Below, piece after piece: positions 32,395 to 40,706 of a DNA stretch of 64,000 nt; position 1 is the first letter of the stretch, and each line of letters opens with the position of its first letter. A model generated the notes under the pieces. That model saw only the letters and a list, made by a program, of their open reading frames with translations. It ran no database searches and was not told the origin of the DNA. This DNA is from Streptomyces canus (GTDB lineage Bacteria > Actinomycetota > Actinomycetes > Streptomycetales > Streptomycetaceae). Position numbers and translations under genes: made by a program. The stretch spans positions 54,523-118,522 of the forward strand of contig NZ_KQ948664.1 in assembly GCF_001514145.1 (NCBI RefSeq). The letters are read 5' to 3'.

Positions 32395-32741
32395 GGTGTT
32401 TCCTCCAGAACCCGGCTTGTTGCCGGTAGTACGTCAAGTGAGGCTGATTCCAGGGCAGTTGGCCGACCGCCCCGGTGCTGTGCACGACGTCGCGAGATCA
32501 GAGTTGCCCACCGAAGCCCCGGTGAACCAGAGCGGAAGCGGTTATTCCCCCTGAAGCGTGAGGACAAGTCGATAAACCCCCTTCGCGACTTCAGGCAGCA
32601 GAACGGGACGATAAGGGCGCTTAATCACCAAGTGGGACAACAGAGGAAGCGTTCCGGCACTTTTCCAGCCAATCCCTCGACCCCGGCGCGCCGACCCCGC
32701 CACCCCTTCCCTTTTTCGAACGTACGTACGAACATGGAGAC
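32395..32741. other. divergent intergenic region
   Basis: 347 bp between the secreted peptide (leftward) and the prim-pol gene (rightward). It holds the ribosome-binding site of the former at its left end and CGAACGTACGTACGAAC, a palindrome, at 32717-32733 just before the prim-pol start. Otherwise no recognisable feature. Confidence 0.5.
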
Positions 32742-33614
32742 ATGGCCACCACCGACCGGCAGGCCACGACGCTGGCCCTCGCACACGCCCTGTCAGCCGC
32801 CGAGCGCGGGCTGGCCGTCATCCCCCTGTCCCGCACCAAGCTCCCGGCCCTGCGCTCCCCCCACCGCGACGACGGCTCCTTGGCCGCGCCCTGCCACGGC
32901 GAGTGCGGCTCGTTCGGCCACGGGGTCTACGACGCCTCGACCGACCCCGTCCGTATCCGCGAACTCTTCACGGCGGCCCCCTGGGCGACCGGCTACGGCA
33001 TCGCGTGCGGTCTCCCGCCCCACCATCTGATCGGCCTGGACCTCGACACCAAGTCGGGCACCGACTCGTCGGCGGCCCTGCGCGAACTGGCCCTGCGCCA
33101 CCTCTTCACGATCCCCGACACGGTCGTCGTCCTGACCCCGAGCGGCGGCCGCCACCTGTGGCTGACAGGGCCGCCCGACGCCGCCGTCCCCAACTCGGCC
33201 GGCCGCCTCGCCCCCGGCATCGACATCCGGGGCGCCGGCGGCTACCTCGTCGGCCCCGGCTCCCGCACCGACCACGGCGTCTACGCCACCGCCCCCGGCA
33301 CCGCCCACCTCGCCCCCGCGGCCTGCCCACCCGCCCTGCTCCGCCTGCTCCTGCCGCCACCGCGCCCCACCCACCCCGCGACCCACCCCTCGGCCGGCGA
33401 CCAGGGCCAGGGTCTGGTCCAGTTCGTCCTCGCCGCCCACGAGGGCCAGCGCAACACCCGCCTCTTCTGGGCCGCCTGCCGCGCCTACGAGAACGGCATC
33501 GGCCCCGCCCTGGTCGCGCCCCTGGTCGACGCGGCTCTCACCACGGGGCTCACGGAACGGGAGGCACGAGCCACGATCGCGTCGGCGGCGCGGATGTCGG
33601 GGCGTCGGCCATAG
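32742..33614 (+). CDS. orphan bifunctional primase/polymerase (prim-pol) protein
   Basis: A 290-aa AEP-type protein: AAERGLAVIPLSRTKLPAL at the N-terminus, HHLIGLDLDTKSGTDS with the DxD at about residues 107-109, and SGGRHLWLTGP at about 136-146. C-terminal helical domain EGQRNTRLFWAACRAYENG. It has the same architecture as the AICE replication prim-pol at 16628, but no integrase, helicase or att repeat is near it. Prim-pol genes of this kind are stable residents of Streptomyces chromosomes; role unknown (repair, or a domesticated element gene). Confidence 0.88.
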   Translation: MATTDRQATTLALAHALSAAERGLAVIPLSRTKLPALRSPHRDDGSLAAPCHGECGSFGHGVYDASTDPVRIRELFTAAPWATGYGIACGLPPHHLIGLDLDTKSGTDSSAALRELALRHLFTIPDTVVVLTPSGGRHLWLTGPPDAAVPNSAGRLAPGIDIRGAGGYLVGPGSRTDHGVYATAPGTAHLAPAACPPALLRLLLPPPRPTHPATHPSAGDQGQGLVQFVLAAHEGQRNTRLFWAACRAYENGIGPALVAPLVDAALTTGLTEREARATIASAARMSGRRP

Positions 33615-33662
33615 AACGGAACAGCATCACCAGCACCATGGGAGCGCCACAGAGTGCCGATC

Positions 33663-34094
33663 ATGACCCTGTCCCGGCTCGTCCTGACCTCCGGCCGCAG
33701 GGTCGACCTCGGGGAGCTGCGCCTGACGTCGACGTATGGCGGGATGCTGGACGGCTACCCGTGCAGACCGGTCAACGAGCTGAGGATCAAAGGCCTGCTG
33801 AGGTCGGCCGAACACGACTACCCGACCGCCCCTGTGCACCTGGTACCGCCCCCGCACGAGTACCCGGACCACTACCCGGGCGCCTTCGGCCCGGTCGAGA
33901 TGCTCCCGGCGGTGGCCTGCGTCGGCGTCTTCCGCTCCACGGCCCTGACACCCACCCGCGATCCCATCCTCTACGGCTCCCACCTCACGATCATCTGGTT
34001 CCAGCCGCACGCACGCGTGCCCTCCGAGTGCGACGCGCAGGAGGGGCTGAGGGAGATCGCCTGGGAGGAACTCGCGCGGGACTACGAGCTGTAG
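33663..34094 (+). CDS. 143-aa conserved-looking hypothetical protein
   Basis: A soluble protein: LTSGRRVDLGELRLTSTYGG, then RIKGLLRSAEHDYPTAPVHL, EYPDHYPGAFGPVEMLPAVAC, and a C-terminal IWFQPHARVPSECDAQEGLR with REIAWEELARDYEL (all in parts). No family that I can name. The ATG at 33663 is preferred, with a GTG nine bases upstream as alternative. The gene ends at a strong terminator (34105-34137). Confidence 0.65.
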   Translation: MTLSRLVLTSGRRVDLGELRLTSTYGGMLDGYPCRPVNELRIKGLLRSAEHDYPTAPVHLVPPPHEYPDHYPGAFGPVEMLPAVACVGVFRSTALTPTRDPILYGSHLTIIWFQPHARVPSECDAQEGLREIAWEELARDYEL

Positions 34095-34104
34095 GCCGCA
34101 ACAG

Positions 34105-34137
34105 GAAGGGTGCCCCTCGCCGAGGGGCACCCTTCCT
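34105..34137. terminator. bidirectional terminator
   Basis: AGGAAGGGTGCCCCTCG / CGAGGGGCACCCTTCCT, nearly perfect 16-bp stem with a tight loop. It serves the rightward ORF and the leftward tRNA-Ser(TGA). Confidence 0.85.
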
Positions 34138-34159
34138 GAACAGCACTGACGAACTACCG

Positions 34160-34244
34160 CGGTGGGTGTGGGATTTGAACCCACGGTGACTCGCGCCACG
34201 ACGGTTTTCAAGACCGTTCCCTTAGGCCGCTCGGGCAACCCACC
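34160..34244 (-). tRNA. tRNA-Ser(TGA)
   Basis: An 85-nt class II tRNA: acceptor GGTGGGT / ACCCACC, anticodon stem ACGGT / ACCGT around loop CTTGAAA (anticodon TGA), long variable arm, T-arm GTGGG-TTCAAAT-CCCAC, discriminator G. Confidence 0.94.
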
Positions 34245-34306
34245 CCGCGCCGCCGGTGACCGTGGCGCGGGGACCAGAGTAACGGGTCAGGACGGGCGCG
34301 TGCCGG

Positions 34307-35803
34307 TCAGCTGTCCCCCGTGCGGGCGCCCAGGGTGAGATCCACCGTGTGGGTCTGGCCGCCGCGCTCGTAGGTGATCTTGACCTTGTCACCGGGCTTG
34401 TGGGTCCAGATCTCGCCGATCAGGGTGGGGCCGGAGTCGATCACGTGGTCGTCCAGCTTGGTGATGACGTCGCCGGGCTTGAGGCCGGCCTTGGCCGCGG
34501 GACCGCCCGCCTCGACCGGGTCCGAGCCGCCGGCGCCCTCGGTGGTGATCTTCGCGCCGCCCGTGGAGTCCTCCAGCGAGACGGACGCGCCGATCTTGGC
34601 GTAGACCGGCTTGCCGGTCTTGATCAGCTGCTGGGCGACGTACTTGGCCTGGTTGATCGGGATGGCGAAGCCGAGGCCGATCGATCCGGACTGGCTGGTG
34701 CCGCCGAGGCCGCCGCCGCTGGTGGACTGGATCGCGGAGTTGATGCCGATCACGTTGCCCTGCGCGTCGAGGAGGGGGCCTCCCGAGTTGCCCGGGTTGA
34801 TGGACGCGTCCGTCTGCAACGCGCTCATGTAGGAGGCGTTGCTGCCGCTGCCGTCGCTCGACGCCACCGGGCGGTCCTTCGCGCTGATGATGCCCGTCGT
34901 GACGGTGTTCGACAGGCCGAAGGGGGCGCCGATCGCGATCGTGGAGTCACCGACCGCCACCTGGTCGGAGTTGCCCAGGGTGAGGGGCTTGAGGTCACTC
35001 GGCGCGTTCTTGAGCTTGATGACGGCCACGTCGTAGCCCTGCGCGTGGCCGACCACCTCGGCGTCGTACTTCTTGCCGTTCGGGAAGGTGGCGGTCAGTT
35101 TGCCGCCGTCGACCGCGTCGGCCACCACGTGGTTGTTGGTGACGATATGGCCCTGGGTGTCGAAGACGAATCCGGTGCCCGTGCCGCCCTCGCCGCTGGT
35201 GGACTCGGCCTCGATGGTGACCGTGCTGGGCAGGGCCCGCTGCGCCACGCCCGCGACGGTGCCGGCGTCCCGCTTGACGCTGCCGCCGCTGTCGGAGGCG
35301 GAGAGGGTCGTCGAGGAGCCGTTGTCGTTGTCCTTGGCCAGGGTGTAGCCGAGACCGCCGCCCACGCCGCCGGCGACGAGCGCCGCCACCAGGACCGCCG
35401 CGACGAGACCACCACGGCCGTTCTTCGGCTTCGGCGCGGGCTGCTGGTAACCCGAACCCCAGGCTCCGCCCACCCCGCCCGCGCCGCCGTCGGCGTACAA
35501 CGGGGTGCCCGGGGCCTGCGGCGGCGGCCAGGCGCCCTCGGGGCCCGGACCGGGGTGCTGCGGCGCGCCGCTCGCGCCCTGCTGAGCACCACTCTCCGCC
35601 GAGGCGTACGCCCGCGCCGGTCCCGCATGCACGAGTTCCGGCCCCTGTGCGCCGCCGGAGGCGTGCGGCGGCACCGGCGGGATCGGGGTGGTGGGTGCGC
35701 CCGCCTCGGAGGCCTGAGGCGTCGAAGCCGCGGGAGCGTCCACCGGCACGGGGGGTGCAGACGGGGCCGGGGGTACCGCGGTGCCCTCGTTCTCGGTGCT
35801 CAC
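34307..35803 (-). CDS. membrane-anchored HtrA/DegP-like serine protease with PDZ domain
   Basis: A 498-aa type II membrane protein. Residues 1-125 are Pro/Ala/Gly-rich and cytosolic; a TM helix lies at about 132-153; the trypsin-like domain has the triad His225 (VTNNHVV), Asp258 (GYDVAVIKL) and Ser340 (NPGNSGGPL); a PDZ domain follows (about 415-490, AAKAGLKPGDVITKLDDHVI). It degrades or refolds damaged proteins outside the membrane. Actinobacterial relatives (PepD/HtrA) are often controlled by envelope-stress two-component systems; none lies adjacent here. Confidence 0.93.
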   Translation of the reverse strand: MSTENEGTAVPPAPSAPPVPVDAPAASTPQASEAGAPTTPIPPVPPHASGGAQGPELVHAGPARAYASAESGAQQGASGAPQHPGPGPEGAWPPPQAPGTPLYADGGAGGVGGAWGSGYQQPAPKPKNGRGGLVAAVLVAALVAGGVGGGLGYTLAKDNDNGSSTTLSASDSGGSVKRDAGTVAGVAQRALPSTVTIEAESTSGEGGTGTGFVFDTQGHIVTNNHVVADAVDGGKLTATFPNGKKYDAEVVGHAQGYDVAVIKLKNAPSDLKPLTLGNSDQVAVGDSTIAIGAPFGLSNTVTTGIISAKDRPVASSDGSGSNASYMSALQTDASINPGNSGGPLLDAQGNVIGINSAIQSTSGGGLGGTSQSGSIGLGFAIPINQAKYVAQQLIKTGKPVYAKIGASVSLEDSTGGAKITTEGAGGSDPVEAGGPAAKAGLKPGDVITKLDDHVIDSGPTLIGEIWTHKPGDKVKITYERGGQTHTVDLTLGARTGDS

Positions 35804-36060
35804 AGCTTCTCTCCTCGGTCACGGCTGTCGGTTGTCGGTCGCACTCGGTCACGCTCGGCCAGTGCCGCTCGGTGTCCGGCGTGCGTCAGCTGTGCATGTC
35901 CTTTTGTATGCCGTCAGCTTTTCCCACGGGCCGTCAGGGCACCATAAGCGGTGCCTGTGGGTTCGTGGCTGCTCTTTATATAGGCCATGTAAGACAAATG
36001 AGGCGCAATCCATATGCCTCCGTTCGCACGCGTACCCCAGAGCGGTGGCACCATGACGCA

Positions 36061-36888
36061 GTGACCCACGCACGGCAGCAGCTGATTCAAGTCGTCGCCC
36101 ACCGCGGAGCCTCGGAAGACGCTCCCGAGCACACTCTCGCCGCGTACCGGAAGGCGATCGAGGACGGTGCGGACGCCCTCGAATGCGATGTACGTCTCAC
36201 GGCCGACGGTCATCTCGTGTGCGTCCACGACCGACGGGTCAACCGTACGTCCAACGGCCGCGGAGCGGTCTCGGCCCTCGAGCTCTCCGACCTCGCCGCC
36301 CTGGACTTCGGCTCCCGCAAGACCCGGGAGTTCTGGCGCACCCGCGACGAGGAGCCGGACTGGGTGTACCGGCCCGAGGACCGGGAGGACACCTCCGTCC
36401 TCACCCTGGAGCGACTGCTCGAACTCGTCGCCGACGCGGGGCGACGGGTGGAGATGGCCATCGAGACCAAGCACCCGACGCGCTGGGCCGGCCAGGTCGA
36501 GGAGCGGCTGCTGGTGCTCCTGAAGCGGTTCGGCCTGGACGCCCCCGCCTCGGCCGCCGAGTCGCCGATCAGGGTCATGAGCTTCTCGGCCCGGTCGCTG
36601 CATCGCGTGCGTGCCGCCTCGCCGACCCTTCCGACGGTCTATCTGCTGCAGTTCGTCTCACCCCGGCTACGGGACGGCCGGCTGCCCGCGGGGGTGGGGA
36701 TCGCGGGTCCCTCGATCCGCATCGTGCGCAACCACCCCGGCTACATCGAGCGCCTGAAGCGGGCGGGTCACCAGGTGCACGTGTGGACGGTGAACGAGCC
36801 CGAGGACGTGGACCTCTGCGTCGAGCTGGGCGTCGACGCCATCATCACCAATCGCCCGCGCGCGGTGCTCGACCGACTGGGCCGCTGA
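36061..36888 (+). CDS. glycerophosphodiester phosphodiesterase
   Basis: A 275-aa GDPD enzyme hydrolysing glycerophosphodiesters to glycerol-3-phosphate and an alcohol. AHRGASEDAPEHTLAAYRKA carries the catalytic His and Arg and metal-binding Glu; DALECDVRLTADGHLVCVHD supplies the ExD metal site and the second catalytic His; MAIETKHPTRW gives the further metal Glu. No signal peptide, so cytosolic. GTG start at 36061: the ATG just upstream is out of frame and stops after three codons. Stand-alone gene. Confidence 0.92.
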   Translation: MTHARQQLIQVVAHRGASEDAPEHTLAAYRKAIEDGADALECDVRLTADGHLVCVHDRRVNRTSNGRGAVSALELSDLAALDFGSRKTREFWRTRDEEPDWVYRPEDREDTSVLTLERLLELVADAGRRVEMAIETKHPTRWAGQVEERLLVLLKRFGLDAPASAAESPIRVMSFSARSLHRVRAASPTLPTVYLLQFVSPRLRDGRLPAGVGIAGPSIRIVRNHPGYIERLKRAGHQVHVWTVNEPEDVDLCVELGVDAIITNRPRAVLDRLGR

Positions 36889-36946
36889 CGTCCCCTCCGT
36901 CACAGGGTGTGCCCCGGCGCGTTCGGTGCGTGTTCGATGGTGACGA

Positions 36947-37582
36947 ATGCGTCGGCGGAACGTGATTGGCCGGTTTCCGGTACAGGCCATTGGGGCATCC
37001 ACACCGTGGCGTGGGGCGAAGGAGGTCTCGGGGGTGGCGTTGGTGGTGGCACAGGAGGTGCCCACGTCGTCGAGCATGGCCGTACCCCATGGCCCTGCGG
37101 GCGTGGGGGAAGCGAGACACCGTATGCGCGTGCAGCTGCGCAGGGGTGGCGTGAGGGAATCGGTCATCGACGACGCCGTACTGATTCTTTCCGAACTCTT
37201 GAGCAACGCGTGCAAACACGGCCGGCCGCTGGGCGACGCCCTGGCCGGGGACGGTGACGTCCGCGCCGCCTGGCGGGTGGACACGGGCGGCAGGCTCACG
37301 GTCGAGGTGACGGACGGCGGCGGGCCCACCCGACCGGCTCCGGCCACGCCCTCGGTCACCGCGCACGGCGGCCGCGGGCTGAACATCATCACCGCGCTGG
37401 CCGACGACTGGGGCGTCAGGGACGACGCCCGGGGCGAGGTCACGGTCTGGGTGATCGTCCACTCGGACGTTCACGATCCGGACGCCGGCCGCCGCCGGGA
37501 CGACTTCGCCACGCGGGTCGTGGCCCCGTCGGTGGCGATACCCGACCTGGAGTTCTCGGACGCGTTCGACGATCGCGGCTGA
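36947..37582 (+). CDS. RsbW-like ATP-binding anti-sigma/serine kinase
   Basis: A 211-aa HATPase_c protein starting MRRRNVIGRFPVQA. The ATPase boxes are LILSELLSNACKHG (N box), VEVTDGGGPTRP (G1) and HGGRGLNIITALADDWG (G2). Such small kinases control sigma factors by phosphorylating anti-anti-sigma proteins; Streptomyces have dozens. The PP2C phosphatase at 40707 could be an opposing enzyme, but the genes are not linked. Confidence 0.88.
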   Translation: MRRRNVIGRFPVQAIGASTPWRGAKEVSGVALVVAQEVPTSSSMAVPHGPAGVGEARHRMRVQLRRGGVRESVIDDAVLILSELLSNACKHGRPLGDALAGDGDVRAAWRVDTGGRLTVEVTDGGGPTRPAPATPSVTAHGGRGLNIITALADDWGVRDDARGEVTVWVIVHSDVHDPDAGRRRDDFATRVVAPSVAIPDLEFSDAFDDRG

Positions 37583-37623
37583 GGCGACCTGGACCGAGCG
37601 TCCGTGAAGGACACCCGGGTGGG

Positions 37624-37632
37624 TTGTCCACA
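37624..37632 (+). promoter_or_regulatory. single DnaA-box match
   Basis: TTGTCCACA, identical to the preferred Streptomyces DnaA box, in the gap before the SEC-C gene. One isolated box is weak evidence. Confidence 0.4.
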
Positions 37633-37707
37633 GGCTCCCGTCGGCCAAGTCGCAAGCGGCTAGGCTCGCGCCCGTACGAGACGAGCCGTAACCGGGAGAC
37701 AGCCACG

Positions 37708-38673
37708 ATGGCCAAGAAGCGACCCCAGACGAAGGCCAAGCGCCCGCAGCTCACGGATGGGGAGGTCCCGGTCGTCGGCGCCCGTGAACCCTGCCCGTGC
37801 GGAAGTGGCCGCCGCTACAAGGCCTGCCACGGCCGGGCCGCCGCACAGGCCGCGACCGAGCTGGTGCACCGCCCCTTCGAGAGCCTCGCGGGCGAGGGCG
37901 ACTGGGTGGCCCTGCGCGAGCTGGTCCCCGCCGCCACGGTCGAGCTGACCCTCAAGAGCGGCCTGCCCGAAGGCGTCCCGTCGGTCACGCTGGCCACGGT
38001 CCTGCCGATGGCCTGGCCCGCCCTGCGCCGCGACGACGGCTCGGTGCTGCTCGGCCTGCAGAACGACACCGCGTCCGGCGACATCAGCCGCGACCTCGCC
38101 GACACCCTCCAGCGCGCGCTCACCGCGGCTCCGGGCACCCCGGTGGAAGGCCGGCGCGCTCCCGCCGACGGCCCGCGGCTGCAGGACCTGCTCGATCCCG
38201 AAGGCGCGTTCGAGCCAGTTGTGCACGAGGGCTTCGAGTTCTGGGTGCCGGACGCGGAGAACGCCACGCCCGAGGTGACCGCCTCGCTGGAGCGTGCCAA
38301 CGCCGCGGCCATCCCGACCGTCCGGCTGACCGGTGTCGACGCCGCCTACTGGTGCGAGACGCCGGACAAGAACCACCTGCGCTGGGTCATGCCGCACCCC
38401 GAGGAGCAACTTCTGGACGCGCTCGCGCGACTGCACGCGGCCGGGAAGTCGAGCCTCGGCGAGGGCACCCGGCTCGTCGGTTCCTTCCGCGCCCACGGCC
38501 TCACCGTGCCGGTCTGGGACCTGCCGAGCGGGGTCACCGCGGAGGATGTCGAGAAGCCGGCCGCCGAGTTCGCCGAGCGGCTCGCAGGTGCTCTGGCCAC
38601 GGACGCACCGCTGACCGCCGACGAGCGCCGCGCCCGCGGCGGCCTCACCAACCGCCAGGTCACGCTGAGTTGA
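37708..38673 (+). CDS. SEC-C-motif protein, DUF5926 family
   Basis: A 321-aa protein. The basic N-terminus (MAKKRPQTKAKRPQ) is followed by the SEC-C zinc motif EPCPCGSGRRYKACHG at about residues 29-44, then a large mixed domain (PFESLAGEGDWVALRELVPA ... YWCETPDKNHLRWVMPHPEE, in parts). SEC-C motifs, as at the end of SecA, bind zinc and contact SecB or ribosomes. The DUF5926 part is restricted to actinobacteria and has no known role. Confidence 0.85.
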   Translation: MAKKRPQTKAKRPQLTDGEVPVVGAREPCPCGSGRRYKACHGRAAAQAATELVHRPFESLAGEGDWVALRELVPAATVELTLKSGLPEGVPSVTLATVLPMAWPALRRDDGSVLLGLQNDTASGDISRDLADTLQRALTAAPGTPVEGRRAPADGPRLQDLLDPEGAFEPVVHEGFEFWVPDAENATPEVTASLERANAAAIPTVRLTGVDAAYWCETPDKNHLRWVMPHPEEQLLDALARLHAAGKSSLGEGTRLVGSFRAHGLTVPVWDLPSGVTAEDVEKPAAEFAERLAGALATDAPLTADERRARGGLTNRQVTLS

Positions 38674-38838
38674 CAGAGCCGGTGCGGCTGACCGCTCGGT
38701 CAGCCGCACCGCATCTTCACGGAACGACCGGGTCCGCTCACAACTCCCCCCAGGAGAAGGCGAATCGGTGTCCGAATAAGCCACGAAGCGTCACGGTCGA
38801 ATTTGCGAACGGGCGATCTCTTGTTACGGTTCCAATAG

Positions 38839-38885
38839 CCCGGTTGCTGGTGCATCCCCCGTCGCCAGCAACCGGGTCTTTCTGT
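38839..38885 (+). ncRNA. strong hairpin, terminator or small RNA candidate
   Basis: Perfect 12-bp stem CCCGGTTGCTGG / CCAGCAACCGGG (38839-38850 with 38865-38876), a 14-nt loop containing CCCCC, then TCTTTCT. Upstream are a possible -35 TTGCGA (38801-38806) and an AT-richer TTGTTAC, so a transcript of some 50-60 nt ending here is possible. It could also just terminate convergent transcription. Confidence 0.45.
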
Positions 38886-38917
38886 GTCCGGGCACCTTTA
38901 CAGAACGCCGCCTCGCG

Positions 38918-39532
38918 TCAACTGCCCGTAGTTTCCCCGGAGTTGCTCCCGGCCCGCAGCAGCAGTGGTCCGCTGCCCCGCCGGGCGGCGAACTCCGCGA
39001 CCGCCGTGTAGCCGGCCGGCGTCCCCCGGGTGCGCCCCCGGGGTGTCTCACAGCTGTCCGGCTCGTCCCCGGCGCCGACCGGGCAGTGCATCTGCACGGT
39101 GCGTCCGTCGGGTCCCATGAAGCTGAGCACGGCGTCCAGCACCGTGCCGGTCGCATTGCGGTAGTAGGTGCGCGCCCAGGTCTCCTCGCCCTGCGTGAGC
39201 ACACAGGTCTGCGCCTCGATGCCCTCGGGGGAGATCAGTTCGGGACCGCAGCGCGCGGCGGTGGCCAGCCCCAGGCCGAGCAGCAGCGGGGAGCGGCCGG
39301 CATCGGCGAGCGGCGCCTTGTAGTCGTCGGCGGCGGAAGACCGTACAGCAGAAGGCTCCGCGGGAGGCCGTGCGGCGGAACGCCGTACCGAGGAAGGCTC
39401 CGCGGAAGGACGCACGAGATCGCGTACGACCTTGCGGCCTCCGTCGCCCACCTGGCCCGCGGAGGCCACGGCCAGCGGCAGCGCGACCGCGCACGCCACG
39501 ACTCCCGACAGGGCAAGCAGACGAAGGTTCAT
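38918..39532 (-). CDS. secreted hypothetical protein
   Basis: A 204-aa protein with a signal peptide (LRLLALSGVVACAVALPLAV, cleavage near ASAG), a Pro/Ser/Ala-rich linker (EPSSVRRSAARPPAEPS) and a C-terminal domain of about 110 aa with four Cys (ARCGPEL, AQTCVLTQGEETWARTYYRN, QMHCPVG, SCETPRG) that probably form two disulfides. No known family. It lies just left of the small prim-pol protein in the same direction, 56 bp away, so the two could share a transcript. Confidence 0.7.
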   Translation of the reverse strand: MNLRLLALSGVVACAVALPLAVASAGQVGDGGRKVVRDLVRPSAEPSSVRRSAARPPAEPSAVRSSAADDYKAPLADAGRSPLLLGLGLATAARCGPELISPEGIEAQTCVLTQGEETWARTYYRNATGTVLDAVLSFMGPDGRTVQMHCPVGAGDEPDSCETPRGRTRGTPAGYTAVAEFAARRGSGPLLLRAGSNSGETTGS

Positions 39533-39588
39533 GAAGCGGACGATAACGACCTGGCGCGGGCACCCGGTTCCGCCCGCGCCCGACACCC

Positions 39589-40254
39589 CTACAACTCGGG
39601 TGCGCTCACACCCGTACGGGTGAGGGCCTCGACCACGGCGTCCACCACGGCCTCGACGTCGGGGACCCACGGAGAGGCCGAGCCTGGGAGCGGAGCCCGC
39701 TCCCAGGTGATGTCGCCGTGGCCGGTCTCGGACGGGGGCAGGGCGAGGTAGCCGCCCTCGCCGTGGAAGCGGAGAGAGCCGGGGACGTGGTCCTGGGCGT
39801 ACAGGAGTTCGCCCAGCTGCTCCATGGAGTACGGCTTGACGAGGATCGCCCAGCGGGTCGGCGAGGCGATCACCGGGCCGAGGCGCATGCCCTCGGCGTC
39901 GAGCGCGGCCAGGGCGCGGGCGGCCGGGAGGGCCGGCAGGCTGACCGCGCAGGGGGCCTTGCCACCGGTGGCCAGGATGATCGGCGCGGCCGGGCGGTTG
40001 GTCCACCACCAGCGCACCATGCGGTCGTCGGTGGTGGCCGCGAGCAGGCCCGGGTCGAAGGGGTGGGCGCCGGGGACCGTGCACTCCGGGTCGGGGCATC
40101 CGCACCGGGCCCGGCCCTCCGGGTCCGGTGCCACGCCCGGGAGTACGGGCCACTGCCATTCCTTCGCGAAGGTCAGGGCCGCGCCGAGCAATTCAGGCCT
40201 TCCGTCGCTGTGCTGGGACAGGAGCCTGCGTCGCCTTCCGAGGATCTCGCGCAT
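39589..40254 (-). CDS. second orphan prim-pol-domain protein
   Basis: A 221-aa protein starting REILGRRRRLLSQHSDGRPE. It carries the prim-pol-like CGCPDPECTVPGAHPFDPGL (zinc-like insert), WTNRPAAPIILATGGKAPCA and FHGEGGYLALPPSETGHG, the last aligning with the conserved Gly-rich strand. It lacks an obvious DxD motif at the usual place, so polymerase activity is doubtful. Conserved chromosomal proteins of this type are known in Streptomyces, without an assigned role. Confidence 0.75.
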   Translation of the reverse strand: MREILGRRRRLLSQHSDGRPELLGAALTFAKEWQWPVLPGVAPDPEGRARCGCPDPECTVPGAHPFDPGLLAATTDDRMVRWWWTNRPAAPIILATGGKAPCAVSLPALPAARALAALDAEGMRLGPVIASPTRWAILVKPYSMEQLGELLYAQDHVPGSLRFHGEGGYLALPPSETGHGDITWERAPLPGSASPWVPDVEAVVDAVVEALTRTGVSAPEL

Positions 40255-40706
40255 GAGCGCTCGTTCCTTTCCGTTGCACCGCTGGCAACACCGTGGACCA
40301 CATCACACCATGTGTCGATCACTTCACTGTGCGTACCTGTTGGCGCATCACACCCTTGTCCGAGACAAGGGGAACCCCATACTGCGTCTATCAAAAGCCT
40401 GGGCGTGGCGGGGGGTGGCGAAGTCTGGCGTTTTGCCGTCCCGCGTATTTCTCTCCGCCTCCGCCACGGGAGGATGGGGCTCGGTCGTCGGTGGCTAAGA
40501 CGCCCGGGTCGGTCACCAGGTTCCGGGTGGCTGTCCGCCACCCCTGGCCCTTACCGAGTACGTACCCATCACGACCGCTGTGACGCTCTGTGGAGCAAGG
40601 CCAGTCGACCTCAATACACCGTAACCCGAGGCGGTTTTTAGCCAACTTTGCCCTTCGACCCACTCTCCACCGGTCACCCACGGACACCAGGAATCCCGGC
40701 AGGACA
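40255..40706. other. long non-coding gap upstream of the PP2C gene
   Basis: 452 bp without a convincing gene. It contains an inverted repeat CTTGTCCGAGACAAG at 40355-40369, a terminator-like hairpin (GGGTGGC / GCCACCC, 40525-40543), and an AT-rich patch (CGGTTTTTAGCCAACTTTG, about 40634-40652) that may hold the PP2C promoter. Confidence 0.55.

Noticed and set aside
34160..34244. tRNA-Ser(TGA) as a second integration site
   Set aside because: No partial copy of its 3' end is found in the window and no integrase lies near it.
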